This document shows, in pieces, positions 1 through 10,747 of a DNA stretch of 64,000 nt (its first letter is position 1; each line of letters begins with the position of its first letter). The position numbers and the translations under genes are program-made. This stretch comes from Enchytraeus crypticus (Eukaryota; Annelida; Clitellata; Enchytraeida; Enchytraeidae). The notes under the pieces were generated by a model that saw only the letters and a list, made by a program, of their open reading frames with translations, was not told the DNA's origin and did no database searches. The DNA lies in contig CAJHZI010000804.1 of NCBI GenBank assembly GCA_905160935.1, positions 66,001 through 130,000 on the forward strand, read 5' to 3'.

Positions 1-59
1 CAAACTCAAAGTGAGATTCTAACGAAGAAAAGGAAGTTCGTCTTACTTTCATAAGTTAT

Positions 60-135
60 CTCTCTCTTAGTGCACTGCCTACTGGCAGGTCCATGGTATA
101 TAACTCCTCCACTCTTTTCTGTCTTTGAAGAGACA
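60..135 (-). mobile_element. LINE 3'-end fragment (RTE-like family)
   Basis: Reverse-complement copy of the 3' terminus of the LINE seen complete at 48840-49905. It has the same TTAGTGCACTGCCTACTGG... edge preceded by a CT-rich run. This is a tail fragment with no coding capacity. Confidence 0.6.
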
Positions 136-186
136 AGTTATAGAATGTCTGATATTAGTAATTACATATTATCATATATTATATTA

Positions 187-325
187 TCAGCCGTATCTGA
201 GAGTAAAATCTCGGACATTCACTGGACTGGTTATACGGAAAAGGGTCTAAACTGCCTGACGGTCTAAACATGTGGTATTAAAAGTGATAGATATCAACAT
301 ACTTGATCATTTCACTAAAGTGCGT
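187..325 (+). mobile_element. SINE family B, 3' part
   Basis: Matches the body of the tRNA-derived SINE found at 46695-46950 and elsewhere (GAGAGTAAAATCTCGGACATTCACTGG ... ACATGTGGTATTAAAAGTGATAGATATCAAC, in pieces). The tRNA-like head with boxes A and B is missing, so this copy is 5'-truncated. Confidence 0.6.
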
Positions 326-707
326 GCTTACTTTAGGCTACCTTTTTTTACGAATTTAGACACTTTAAAATCAATATCAGTTTTTAAATAATTAATGCTT
401 TCTCAATTCAGACATCCTAATTTTGGATATTTCCAATTAATAATATATTCGTTTATTTTCGTTCAATCTGACAACCGCAGAAAGTTACAGCACAGAAATT
501 CCAACAGACATAGCATAACAAATTACAGATATAGCATAAACAGTTAATAGGCTAGATATAAGAGAGATAAAACTAAAAATTGTTCTCGCTAACATTTACC
601 ACATGAATATTACAACATTACATAAATCAATGGCTTATACTATTCATAATTGCCATATAGGGCGTACTGTACTATGAGTAAAGAAGAATCTTTTAGTATT
701 CATTAAA
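326..707. other. AT-rich flank, nothing recognised
   Basis: No ORF, tRNA or recognisable repeat. Part of it is presumably the 3' untranslated end of the minus-strand LINE whose coding part stops at 708. Confidence 0.4.
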
Positions 708-3189
708 TTAACTAGCATCATCTAGAATCATACGAATAATGAAGTTTTTATCGCTCAGACTGCTTCGTTTTATGGGAAGGGAAAAGCATCTCTTAGCAGT
801 ATTTCTTCGGGTTGGGTAATTATGATTGTTTTGTGGAGGTAACAAATGCGCCAGTAAATGTGCAGGGTTGTTACAGATTGCCTTGAAAAGATTATTGTCA
901 GCAAAGTTACATAGATCCTCAAAATTAGATTCTTTACTGTAGAATCCAGCTCTCCTTGCCTTCTTTAAAAAGGTTTCAAGACGGGTTCTCTCTTCAGCAT
1001 TTGTGAAGCCCCACCAAAACTGGGAGGCATATAGAAGCTTAGAGAGTGTGGAGGCTTGAAAGACTCTCTGAAGAAGATCATTTGCCAAACCTTTACTACG
1101 TAAAGAATAGAGCGCAAAAATGTTGCTCGAACACAAGCTAATGATGTTTGTGATGTGAGCAGAAAAAGAAAAGTTATCAGATACTATGACACCTAAGCAT
1201 TTGATGTTAGAAACCCGCTCAATTCCATCAAGGTGTGGGACATCTCTTATCTGCCTTTTTTGCTTGGGTAATTGGAAGAGAATTTCTTTTGTTTTATTTC
1301 GATTTAATAGTAGATTGTTAGAGCGGGACCAGCTTTTCGATATGAACTAATTCCTCTTCCGTTGAGTGAAGGTTAGAGGCAGGCACAATCAGGTATGTGT
1401 CATCGGCATATTTGAACAAAGAGTTTGTAGGCTGTAGGGTTTTTAAGTCTGATGTAACAATGACAAATGCAGTTGGTCCAAGGGCTGATCCTTGGACTAT
1501 GCTGGCATTGATTGCTGCTGATGACGATGTTTGACCATCAAAGATAGTGGTGTGTGAACGGGCCGAGAGGAAGCTGGCAATCCACCCATTAATGTTGCTA
1601 GGCACATCTAGGGTACACAGTTTATCAATCATTTGTGAGTGTCTGACTGTATCAAACGCCTTGCTGAAGTCTAACGCTATTACTCTGACGAAGGTCTCAG
1701 TTTCGAGCATAGACGAAAGTTTGTGAAAGAAGGCAATGAGAGCAGCAGTAGTGGATCCTGTAGGGCGAAATGCATACTGATTGGTGAAATCAAGGCTTGG
1801 AGGTGAAGATAATAGCGCTGAGTATATATACCGTGACGTGATAATACGCTCAGTGATGCGTGAGAGTACAGGGGTGATGGAAATAGGGCGATAGTCAGAC
1901 ATGACACTGGGGCATGAAACCTTGGGTATCGGCTTAATTACTGAGGATTTCCACTGAATAGGTACATAGGAATTGCGGATAGACATATTGATTAAGTTAG
2001 CAAGAGGAGCTGCAAAGACTGGAGCAGATAGTCTCAAGAACCATGAAGGAAGGTCATCGGGACCAGTGGCTGTTGGTTTTAATTTGTCCAGAATGTGGAA
2101 AATTGTAAATTCTGAAACGGGGTTATTAGGTATATTATTCACTTGGTTTATGATTGGTTCATTATACTCACTGTCGGTTGAGACTAGTGCATAATAGCTA
2201 TTAAGCGTTTCAGCATTTATGCTCGGATTGGGAGAAGATCGTTGATATAGCTTCTTACCTGTGACCTTCTTTACTGCTGCCCATAGATCATGGGAGTTAG
2301 TGGCAGAGTTTAGATTTGTTAACTGATAAGAGTTATATTTCGTTATGAGTTTTCCTATTTTTATCGAGAGAGCATTAGCAATATTTAACTTTCCTTTGTG
2401 CATTAAGGCATTTCTCTTTCTAAGGAGTGACTTAATTTCGGGTGTAATATAGTCTGGCTCATTGGATGTTATTGTAACAGTTCTAGTCGGGAAAAAACTA
2501 TTGAGGAGAGATATTGCCTTTGAATAGAAATGATCAAATGAATCCTGCACATTGGTGATTGAAGGATTAAAGAATTCTGAGGATGGGATGGAAGAAATAT
2601 GCGACAGATACTTAGCATTATTAGATGGTGTTTTATGACGAAAGGTATATGTCTGCCTGGTTTTAGTAGAACAGACTTTGACATCCCCATTGTAAGCTAC
2701 TATGCCAGAATGATCACTAAGAACTGTAGATTTAATTATTTTTATCTTACTATATAAGATATCGGAAACAAAAATATGATCCAGAATATTGTTTCCACGT
2801 GTAGGAGTTGATACGAGGTCTTGAAGACCTGTTAGCTCGGATATACTGCTGGCTTTTATGCCATTAAAATCGCCTGCTAGTATTATTAAGTCACTAGATT
2901 TACTTAAACAGTCAACAGAAGTAGCTACATAACTTAAAAACTGACTATTATCATACACAGGGTTAGGAGGATGGTATAAACCACCAATTAATATTGTTTT
3001 ACAGTTATCTATAAGCTCTATCCATAGCACCTCGAATTGTTTGCAGTCACCGGCAACATTCACAACTCTTGCTCTATATTTATTGCTAGCGTATATCAAT
3101 ACTCCGCCCCCTCTACGACCTTCCCTATCTCTCCTGTAAGATGTGTATCCATCAATGTGCTCAAATCCTGCTGAGTGTTTTGTAGCCAT
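708..3189 (-). pseudogene. Non-LTR retrotransposon (Jockey/CR1-like), endonuclease + reverse transcriptase, 5'-truncated and frameshifted
   Basis: The main open frame (3189-1318) begins inside an apurinic-type endonuclease. RRGGGVLIYA, LAGDFNG and LSDHSGIVAY correspond to EN motifs, the last holding the catalytic SDH. RT blocks follow: TGPDDLPSWF, SDYRPISITPVLSRITERI, ALDFSKAFDTVRH (palm), VQGSALGPTAFV and KYADDTYL, the YADD catalytic box. The frame is lost near 1318 and resumes at 1136-708 with the C-terminal thumb (YASQFWWGFTNAEE...). Roughly the first 70-80 EN residues are missing, so the 5' end is truncated near 3.2 kb, as is usual for LINE copies. This was a recently active copy with one visible frameshift. 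The exact clade cannot be fixed by eye. Confidence 0.85.
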
Positions 3190-4534
3190 TTTTACATGTT
3201 CAACGTCAACATTGTACTATAAGCTTAATCAGTTTTGTACAGGGGAGTCTGCGTTATTTGAAGGTTATATTATTATTATTATCATAAATTATTAATTCGT
3301 TATAAATTATTATTATTATTATCTTCACGCAGCAAGTTTTTCTACATCTGCCAAGTAAAATCTATTAATTCCATTCACGCTAGTACCACATACGCTGAGG
3401 CCAACTAGAATAACAATATTAATAGAGGTTTAACGTCTGTTTCCTCATACAATGATGGTGTCAGGGACGTCGAATAAGATACAAACTGATTCAGAAAACC
3501 AAAATTAATTACATTTTCAAAGTCTTTCAGTACCAGTCAAAGACAAATCGGACTAAACTTCAAAGAGCAGTGACTAATTACATAGCCTAACTACCTAAAA
3601 TACTTGTAGTATAGCTAACAAATGTTTAAATACTCACAATTATTAATTAAGTAATATAATTATAAATATATATAATAATTAAGTAATTACATGTTAATTA
3701 CTCACAATTAATTAAATTATTAAGCTAAGCTAGTGCTAAATATTTGCATAACAGAACAATTTAATCACTATAGAGTGTTTGAAACTTTAAATACATCGTA
3801 GAATAATACCATACTTCAAAATTTATCAGGCCCATATAAAATTGCTCATAATAATAGTCTGGGTATTTTTAATTCAAATAAAAAATTCATAATATTAATA
3901 GAAATTTGTAGACAGCAATTTCATTAGGCTATACCTTTAAGCATAATACAATAATACGACAATAAATTAAGAAGATTTAGTAGCTTCGAATTTAATTTTT
4001 CATAAGACGATATCGCATTAGACATAAATATGCTTTCTATGAAAAAAGATTTATTTAAGTCAACATTTCTGATTTCTTTAAATATAAAACTACATTCAAC
4101 TAAGCATGCTTGAATATAATATATTATAATATATTAATATATTATATAATGAAAGAAAATAATATTTTCCTTCACTACACTAAACAATTAAACAGTCAAA
4201 CACAATGTAAAGTCTATCGACCTAATTCACAATACCTAATTCACTCCCGTAGTAAATTTAAGAAAAGTTCTGCAAGACGAATCTTCGTTGAAATTACTGA
4301 GGGTTGACAATGCAAAGTTACCATAAATTACCGTGTAAACATCCAGCAGTATATACAATTAATATAATTATATAATTAATATAATTATATAATTATATTA
4401 ATATAATTATATATAATTAACATAACTATATATAATTAACATAACTATATATAATTAATATAATTATATATAATTAACATAATTATATATAATTAATATG
4501 ATTATATATAATTAATATTAATATACTGTATATA

Positions 4535-4596
<62 letters not shown>

Positions 4597-4729
4597 TTTT
4601 AATTATTTGTGTCCTGGAAGTTGAGAGTCTAATAAAAGTCTAAAATTTTTTAAATTTCTAAAAGAATAAAGTTGAATTTCTAAAATTGGCGAGTTTTAAA
4701 GTTTGCTATTGCATTGTTAGCACTAAATT
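3190..4729. other. AT-rich intergenic region
   Basis: No gene seen. It contains short ATT runs, a LINE/SINE 3'-tail copy on the minus strand at about 3428-3475 (AGAGGTTTAACGTCTGTTTC), and an AT-rich minisatellite at 4340-4592. Confidence 0.5.
4340..4592. repeat. AT-rich minisatellite passing into (TA)n
   Basis: Tandem units of the type ATATAATTAACATAATTAT, about 18-22 bp, from 4340 to 4520. They are followed by a pure TA run at about 4537-4590. Confidence 0.8.
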
Positions 4730-5300
4730 AAAATCACCAATGATCTTTTGCTTAGTCTGTAATTCTTCTAAGTTCACTGTTTAAGCTTCTATATTTCCTT
4801 CGGCCATGACTGGTGTCAATACTTTTCCATTTCCTCCTTTCATCCATTTTTCAAGCATCTCGCTTGTGATCCAAGGATTTTTTTAGCTGTATTTGCTTTA
4901 AGAGAGCCATAAACTTCTTTTGCACCTATTTTAATAGCTTCCTTTAGCTGACAAAATGTTTAGTTTACCCCTGTTCTTTAGTAGTCCTTCATTTCCTTAA
5001 CTTCTCTTTCCACTGCTTCCTGAAACTGACTTCTTTTCTCGTTCAATCCGTTCAAATTCCATCTCTTACTGCTTTTCTTCTTAAGTATTTTCTTCAGCTG
5101 AAGCCCTACTTTTGCCATTAGTAGATTGTGGTCTGAATTAATATCGTATCCTGGATAAGCCCTTGAACTCTTCACACTATTCCTGTACCGTTGCTTTATC
5201 AGAATATAGTCTATCTGGTATCTTCCTTCGCTTCCGGTGCTTCCTTGTTTCTTTCATGTGTAACGCCTTCTCTTCTCATGTGTTGGTCACCACTAATCTC
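4730..5300 (-). pseudogene. RTE-like LINE fragment, endonuclease C-terminus
   Basis: The minus-strand translation around 5175-4978 reads SSRAYPGYDINSDHNLLMAK, the conserved end of an RTE-type endonuclease (usually YPGAD..SDH). Upstream the frame is broken but still reads like the domain (IPDRLYSD.ATV). Downstream (4975-4730) it continues into the EN-RT linker (KEAIKIGAKEVYG). No RT palm remains. Probably the same family as the LINE at 48840-49905. Confidence 0.65.
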
Positions 5301-5607
5301 ATTCTATTGCAAAAGTCTACATAAATTCTAAAAATAAAAAATTCTTATAAAAGTCTATATAAAGTCTATATAAAAATCTATGCAAATATATTGATATGAA
5401 TCATAATAATTATTATAATATTTATGTATATAATTACCGCCCAAGGAAAATAGCATAGTTAATCAACTTATTATACTGAGAATCTTGATTGAAAATCTTG
5501 ATTGAAAATTAGTAACAGAGCTAGATAAAAAATCCTGAAAACTGGGACACCTATGTTCATCCAGCATCGAAGTTGCACTAGGCCTTATCTATAGTTACAA
5601 GTGTATA

Positions 5608-5612
<5 letters not shown>

Positions 5613-5658
<46 letters not shown>

Positions 5659-5689
5659 ATATATACATGTGTATATATATATATATACA

Positions 5690-5739
<50 letters not shown>

Positions 5740-5760
5740 CATGTATTTATATATTTATAT
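5613..5760. repeat. (TA)n microsatellite with ATGTATA interruptions
   Basis: Long TA run with interspersed ACATG/CATGC. Open frames across it (YIYIYI) are simple-repeat artefacts. Confidence 0.9.
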
Positions 5761-5921
5761 ATAGTTATATCGAAGTTACACTATATCTATAGTTATAGCA
5801 AAGGAGTTTCTAATACAGTTATTGTAGCAGGATTTCAACTTATTTAACATGGACCCAATGGGCCCTGGCCCCTCCATATGGGTCCCCGCCAACCAAAGGG
5901 GGATCAGGCCTAAAAATACTG

Positions 5922-6050
5922 ACTGGAGCCAGTGGCGATGTCGGTAAGATATTCGACCGCGATCAGTATGTGCGGGATTCGAATTCTAGACTAGCCCGTC
6001 ACTGACATCGCTTTCGAGTGAGAAAACCGGCGTTAACATTAGCTTTATTA
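5922..6050 (+). mobile_element. tRNA-derived SINE, family A (nested in R1a)
   Basis: Starts ACTGGAGCCAGTGGCGATG with a box A-like TGGCGATGTCGG and a box B-like GATTCGAATTC. It ends CTGACATCGCTTTCGAGTGA.. and then GTTAAC, the tail shared by all family A copies. It interrupts sequence that is continuous in R1b, showing a later insertion. Confidence 0.7.
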
Positions 6051-6494
6051 GCTTTTTTATTCTTTACTAATTCTTTTTTTCCATGATTTCACTTGATTGC
6101 TATTAAATCTTTCACTATATTAAATAATTTTATGAAGCGTAGGCCTACTTATTAGAAATGAAATTGGTATTTAAAACACGGACAATGTTAGGCCCTAAAT
6201 ACATAGGTCTACAGGCATGCTGCATTAGCCTATGTTGTTTATGGTTTGCGGATATGAATTTCAATTAAAGACTGAGATACAAACTATACTGTCAGGATAT
6301 AAATTAAGGTCAATATTCCAGACTGACAGTGCATCTGGTTTAGTCGCCTGGTGAACATAAACGAATTCTTCTTTTGATATAATTTGTAATGATTAAAACC
6401 CAGAATAGAATAAAAAACAACTTTAAATTGAATTCTACAGGTTTTATTTTAGCACATTAGTCATGGCACTATTAGCACACAGCAAAATAATCAA

Positions 6495-6552
6495 TCAATC
6501 AATAAGAATTTAACGTCTGGATCCTCTCCATAAGACAAGGTCAGGGACGTCT
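6495..6552 (-). repeat. LINE/SINE 3'-tail fragment
   Basis: AATCAATCAATCAATAAGAA then TTTAACGTCTGGATCCTCTC and CAAGGTCAGGGACGTC. This is a diverged copy of the tail discussed in the findings. A sister copy with the same AATC-repeat edge is at 54965-55045. Confidence 0.5.
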
Positions 6553-6834
6553 CTTGCAGAGTCTACAGGAACAGGCACCAAAGCGCCACACGATGACCAC
6601 TGAGTACACAGAGACCACATGGGAAAGATAGATCAAATCAGTGTAAGTTCAAGATCCAAGGCAAGCGAGTCAAAAATTAGACCTACATGTATGGCAGAAA
6701 TAGATAAATAAGAGAGGTAGGAATAAACAAAATATAGAGGATTAATTGTATATTTTAGATTAAGTCACAATAACCATTTCAATAAATAGGGAAGCAAATG
6801 GAAATCAAGAGTGTCAGTAGCCTGTTAAGAGTGC

Positions 6835-7165
6835 TGATAACATGTTAAGAGTGCTAATAACATGTTATTAGCATTCTTCACATGTTAAAAATGCTAATAA
6901 CATGTTAGGAGTGCTATTAACATGTTAGGAGTGCTAATAACATGTTAGGAGTGCTATTAACATGTTAGGAGTGCTATTAACATGTTAGGAGTGCTATTAA
7001 CATGTTAGGAGTGCTATTAACATGTTAGGAGTGCTATTAACATGTTAGGAGTGCTATTAACATGTTAGGAGTGCTATTAACATGTTAGGAGTGCTATTAA
7101 CATGTTAGGAGTGCTATTAACATGTTAGGAGTGCTATTAACATGTTAAGAGCGCTAATATATAGA
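6835..7165. repeat. 20-bp minisatellite (R1a internal array)
   Basis: About 16 units of CATGTTAGGAGTGCTATTAA. The central units are essentially identical, with exactly three per 60 bases. The flanking units carry AAGAGTGCTAATAA, matching the degenerate arrays in R1b (16480-16800) and R1c (about 20870-21060). Recent homogenisation of one variant is evident. Confidence 0.95.
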
Positions 7166-7256
7166 GCTTTATTTCACCACTTACGTAGGTAGCAAGACAA
7201 AGATAGACTACAAATACAATGATACAAGTAAACAAAAAATGGCTCTGGTTAAGCTA

Positions 7257-7382
7257 AAAGCAAAGGTTACCGTCAGTTCCCTCACTCGAAAGCGACGTCA
7301 GTGACGGGAGAGCCCAGGATTTGAACCCCGTTCATACTAATCCGCAGTGGAGTATCTTATCGATTTTGCCACTGGCTCCAGC
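7257..7382 (-). mobile_element. tRNA-derived SINE family A segment of R1a
   Basis: Read on the minus strand: GGAGCCAGTGGCAAAATCGA (box A position), then GGTTCAAATCC (box B), and the CTGACGTCGCTTTCGAGTGA tail. It occupies the same position as in R1b and R1c, so it is part of the R1 unit rather than an independent insertion. Confidence 0.75.
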
Positions 7383-7479
7383 TAATGTTTTCTGTAACAC
7401 TAAATGTTTTCCACTGAAAACAATTGACGTAAACATAAAATAAAACTACAAACTACAAATATTATCTAAATATTTATTA

Positions 7480-8055
7480 AATACAGCTGTCATAGATCAG
7501 CTGTGACAGCTGTCATTGATCAGCTGTGACAGCTGTCATTGATCAGCTGGAATCGCTGTCATTGATCAGCTGTGACAGCTGTCATTGATCAGCTGTGACA
7601 GCTGTCATTGATCAGCTGTGACAGCTGTCATTGATCAGCTGGAATCGCTGTCATTGATCAGATGTGACAGCTGTCATTGATCAGCTGTGACAGCTGTCAT
7701 TGATCAGCTGTCACAGCGGTCATAGATCAGCTGTGGCAGCGGTCATAGATCAGCTGTGACAGCGGTCATAGATCAGCTGTAGCAGCGGTCATAGATCAGC
7801 TGTGAGAGCTGTCATTGATCAGCTTTGACAGCGGTCATAGATCAGCTGTGACAGCGGTCATAGATCAGCTGTGACAGCGGTCATAGATCAGCTGTGACAG
7901 CGGTCGTAGATCAGCTGTGACAGCGGTCATAGATCAGCTGTGACAGCGGTCATAGATCAGCTGTGACAGCGGTCATAGATCAGCTGTGACAGCGGTCATA
8001 GATCAGCTGTGACAGCGGTCATAGATCAGCTGTGACAGCCGTCATAGATCAGATG
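7480..8055. repeat. 24-bp minisatellite downstream of TRIM A
   Basis: About 23 units of a 24-bp repeat. The first third is built of GATCAGCTGTGACAGCTGTC + ATT. The remainder carries GACAGCGGTCATA in place of GACAGCTGTCATT. The early units contain the 12-bp palindrome TGACAGCTGTCA and CAGCTG E-boxes. A diverged counterpart lies at 35470-35880, downstream of TRIM B, so the array predates or took part in the segmental duplication. Confidence 0.95.
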
Positions 8056-8149
8056 TTATCTGAATGATTTGCGCTCAGTTCAAAGCAAAGCTAACTTAAT
8101 AACTGTTGTAAGCTAGGACGTATTAAGAATAATAATAATAAGAGCAATA

Positions 8150-8204
8150 TTAATATTGGTTTAATGCCAGTTTCCTGATCCTGGGATGATGTTATGGATG
8201 TCGT
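8150..8204 (-). repeat. Diverged LINE/SINE 3'-tail fragment
   Basis: AATATTGGTTTAATGCCAGT..TTTCCTGATCCTGGGATGATGTTATGG resembles the tail AAAGGTTTAACGTCC..TTTCCTCAT..GGATGATGTCAGG. It abuts the TRIM A stop codon and would form part of its 3' UTR. Confidence 0.4.
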
Positions 8205-9058
8205 TTAGTGAGTAGTACTGAAGATAAACACACGCACACGGCCTCCGTACCTCTCAGCCACAATCAGTCGATCAGTGGATGAGTCATAACAGAGATGATT
8301 GGTTGTGTGGAGGCAACGTGGTGTATCAGCCTGACCTAGATAACTGAGGTCTGTGTCTAACAGTAGAACTCTGTTTATATCTCCATCAGATACAAAGAAG
8401 AGTTTATTCTTATAGTCAACTGCTACTGATTTGACATTGAGCGGCTTCACTTTATCTCCTCGATCCCCTACAGCGTAAGATTTTATGATTTGACCCTCAG
8501 AGTTTATCAAAGAGACTTCACTGTTAGAGGAGCTCCCCACGTTATATACGATGAACTGCTCAGGTGACAAATGAACTGTCTGCCAGGCGCCTTCAATGCT
8601 TCTGTCATATCTTATTTCACGCAACAGTTGACCCTCACTCGTGTACAGATCACAGCCACACGGTGATGTCTCGTCATTGAATCTCACCACTGTAACAAGC
8701 ACATTGTGCTCGTGTGTCACTGAGAGATTACGTGGCTCATGATTCGCTCTCATATCCCAGCGAGTAACAGAGTTGTTGTTGTTGAGGTCGACTCTGTGGA
8801 TACAACTGAGCCCATAGTCATTGATATACAGAGCTTTGTTGTAGGAGCAACCAGCCAGACCTGCAGGTGACTTCATACCAGGAATGTTGATATCATGTGA
8901 CTCTGTCAAACTGTGTGTGTCATACACGTTGACTTTTGACTGACCCCACCCTACCACAAAGATCTCATCTTCCACGACTGCCAGTCCTCTGATCCTCTCA
9001 GTCTTGACTTGTAAGATCTTAACATCAACAATTGAGTTGAGCCATGCGTCCCTAGCAT
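8205..9058 (-). CDS. TRIM gene A, exon 2: C-terminal beta-propeller (NHL-like) domain
   Basis: Acceptor CACATGTAG|AT joins in phase 1 to the donor of exon 1, restoring D-A-R-D-A-W-L-N at the junction; 283 codons then run to the stop at 8205. The domain has spaced repeats of beta-propeller character: VVEDEIFVVGWGQSKVNVYD, GLAGCSYNKALYINDYG, VDLNNNNSVTRWDM, CGCDLYTSEGQLLREIRYD and DYKNKLFFVSDGDINRVLLL. Together with RING, two B-boxes and a coiled coil in exon 1, this is the architecture of TRIM proteins with C-terminal propellers (TRIM32/TRIM56/TRIM2-3 style, without filamin repeat). In known relatives this domain recognises the substrate or RNA; that role here is inference. It is about three quarters identical to exon 2 of TRIM B. 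Confidence 0.85.
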
Positions 9059-9104
9059 CTACATGTGAAGCAAGTAACAATTTATCAAAGGAAAAAATAT
9101 TATA

Positions 9105-9295
9105 TATCTCTCTCTCTTAGTGCACTGCCTACTGGGAGGTCCATGGTACACAACGCCTCCACTCTTCTCTGTCTTCCGCCTTCCTCTTCATTTCCACATA
9201 TGAGTGGGTCTTTAAATCATCTAACATACCTAAACTCGGCCTGCCCCTGCCTCTTTTTCCTTCCATTCTACCTTCTATGACCTCTTTTAATAGAC

Positions 9296-9349
<54 letters not shown>

Positions 9350-10020
9350 AATACGTATATATGAATAATATGGATATGGTATAATAAAACCTACCTCTTT
9401 ACTACTTACATATGAATTATTTATATACGTATTATTTGCATGTATATGTATGTAAATAAGTAGGAAAATTACAAGCTGCCATCTAGGCCTAATTGAATTA
9501 CAAATTACCAAATACTAAGACAAATGCTATTGTATTAAAAATTAACAATACTTTGAAAATTAGAATTGAATTACAAATTCTAATGCTTTTCCTCGTCGAA
9601 TTACAAATTACAAATTAATAAATTGCAAATTACTTCAAATTATAATTTATACACACCGGTTTTTCCAGTACCAATTATTTTGTAATTTCTTCTAACATTC
9701 CAATTCTCGTCCTGCCTCTGCCTCTTTTTCCTTCCCTTCCACCTTCTCTGACCTTTTTAATAGACTTTTCCCCTTAGAATGTAACATTTCCAACTCTTCT
9801 TCCTATTACTTAGTGAATTTATTAACTGTCAATCAGTCATAACTCTCTCCACAACATCTTAGTGTGTAACTTTTCGGGTCCAGCTAATCTTTTCCATTCT
9901 TTATCATATCCGCCTTTACAATGCCTTTAGTTTCCTGACATCTTCTTTCGATAATATCCATATATCACATCCATACTGTAGCGTGGTCCATACCAAGGCT
10001 TTTACTATCTATATTTTGTG
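9105..10020 (-). mobile_element. RTE-like LINE 3' fragments, interrupted
   Basis: 9105-9300 and 9690-10020 are reverse complements of the RT C-terminus and 3' end of the LINE at 48840-49905 (conserved edge TTAGTGCACTGCCTACTGG). They are separated by about 390 bp of AT-rich sequence that includes (TA)n. Non-functional. Confidence 0.65.
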
Positions 10021-10164
10021 ACTTAATATGATTTTTAAATAAAAGTTCTTGTTACTGAAGGCATACTTTGCATGGTTAAATCAATATTGCTTATAGTAAT
10101 TTATCAAGAACTCCTTCTCCAAAGAGAGAGAAAGAGAGAGAGTTCTAAATAAATTGGGGGGGGG

Positions 10165-10390
10165 GGGATTTAGCGCACTCAGTTAAGCTTCGCGTCAATT
10201 GAACGAAGTAAAGCCTCGTTGCACGCGGTTAGCAAATTGTGGGCGACCAGTCTGGAAGACCGCGTATAGACAGCTTTGAAAGTAAATAATCCCCAGGGTG
10301 TTGGAGGTTATTCTTAAATCCGCGCCGGCTGCTATTGGAGCGCCAACAAAAGGCATCGATTACTAATAACCATGGAAAGGAATGGAGGAA
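10165..10390 (+). mobile_element. 5S rRNA-derived SINE
   Basis: GAACGAAGTAAAGCCTCG, GCACGCGGTTAGCA and GTGGGCGACCAGTCTGGAAG follow the order and spacing of the 5S rRNA internal promoter (box A GAAGTTAAGC, IE, box C GGGTGACC..CCTGG). Its upstream part TTAGCGCACT.. is shared with the copy at 37355-37460. It lies antisense in the TRIM A intron. The 3' body has no recognised partner. Confidence 0.6.
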
Positions 10391-10514
10391 ATAACGAAAA
10401 CTACAAAAACAGAAACTTACGAAAGGAAACATTGTAAACACATGTGGTATGTCATGTGTGTGTAATTATACGGAATAAAAGTAAAATAAATAGGAGGATA
10501 ATATATAATAAAGC

Positions 10515-10645
10515 TAAGGTTAAAGCTAAGGTTAACGTCAGTTTCCTCACTCGGAAGCGAAGTTAGTGACGGGCGAGCCCAGGATTTGACTCGGCACATA
10601 CTGATCCACGGTTGAGTATCTTAACGACTTCGTCACTGGCTCCAA
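10515..10645 (-). mobile_element. tRNA-derived SINE, family A
   Basis: On the minus strand: GGAGCCAGTGACGAAGTCG, CAAATCCTGGGCTCGCCCGTC and the tail GAGTGAGGAAACTGACGTTA. Inserted in the TRIM A intron in sense orientation to the gene; absent from the TRIM B intron. Confidence 0.75.
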
Positions 10646-10747
10646 CCAAATAACAATTAGTTAATATACAACATAATTTATAAATTATAATAGTAGAAAA
10701 CTTTATTCAATATTCAATATTCAATATTCTTTATTCAATATTCTTAC

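Larger units (their letters stand above)
5845..7445 (-). mobile_element. Composite repeat R1, copy a
   Basis: One of three long related copies; the others are 15600-17110 (same orientation) and 19440-21300 (opposite). Shared landmarks, read along the plus strand, are: a GGGCCC-rich hairpin-like edge; AAATTGGTATTTAAAACAC; CTGACAGTGCATCTGGT; a 20-bp tandem array; AGAGCTTTATTTCACCAC; and a tRNA-like SINE A segment. Copy a has a second SINE A nested at 5922-6050 and a tail fragment at 6495-6552. No protein is encoded, so it is non-autonomous. Its class (SINE-derived, DNA transposon or Helitron) cannot be decided from three copies by eye. Confidence 0.6.
9059..10747 (-). other. Intron of TRIM gene A
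   Basis: GTAAGA donor at 10747 and TAG acceptor before 9058. It is phase 1, the same position as in TRIM B. It is filled with transposon debris: RTE-like LINE fragments (9105-10020), (TA)n at 9298-9343, a 5S-derived SINE (10165-10390) and SINE A (10515-10645). Confidence 0.8.

Noticed and set aside
5601-5847. Tyrosine/isoleucine-rich frames
   Set aside because: (TA)n microsatellite artefacts; the same applies to 9287-9511, 38389-38668 and 48068-48292.
6835-7165. CRISPR-like array
   Set aside because: Units of 20 bp are directly adjacent with no unique spacers, in an animal genome; it is a minisatellite.
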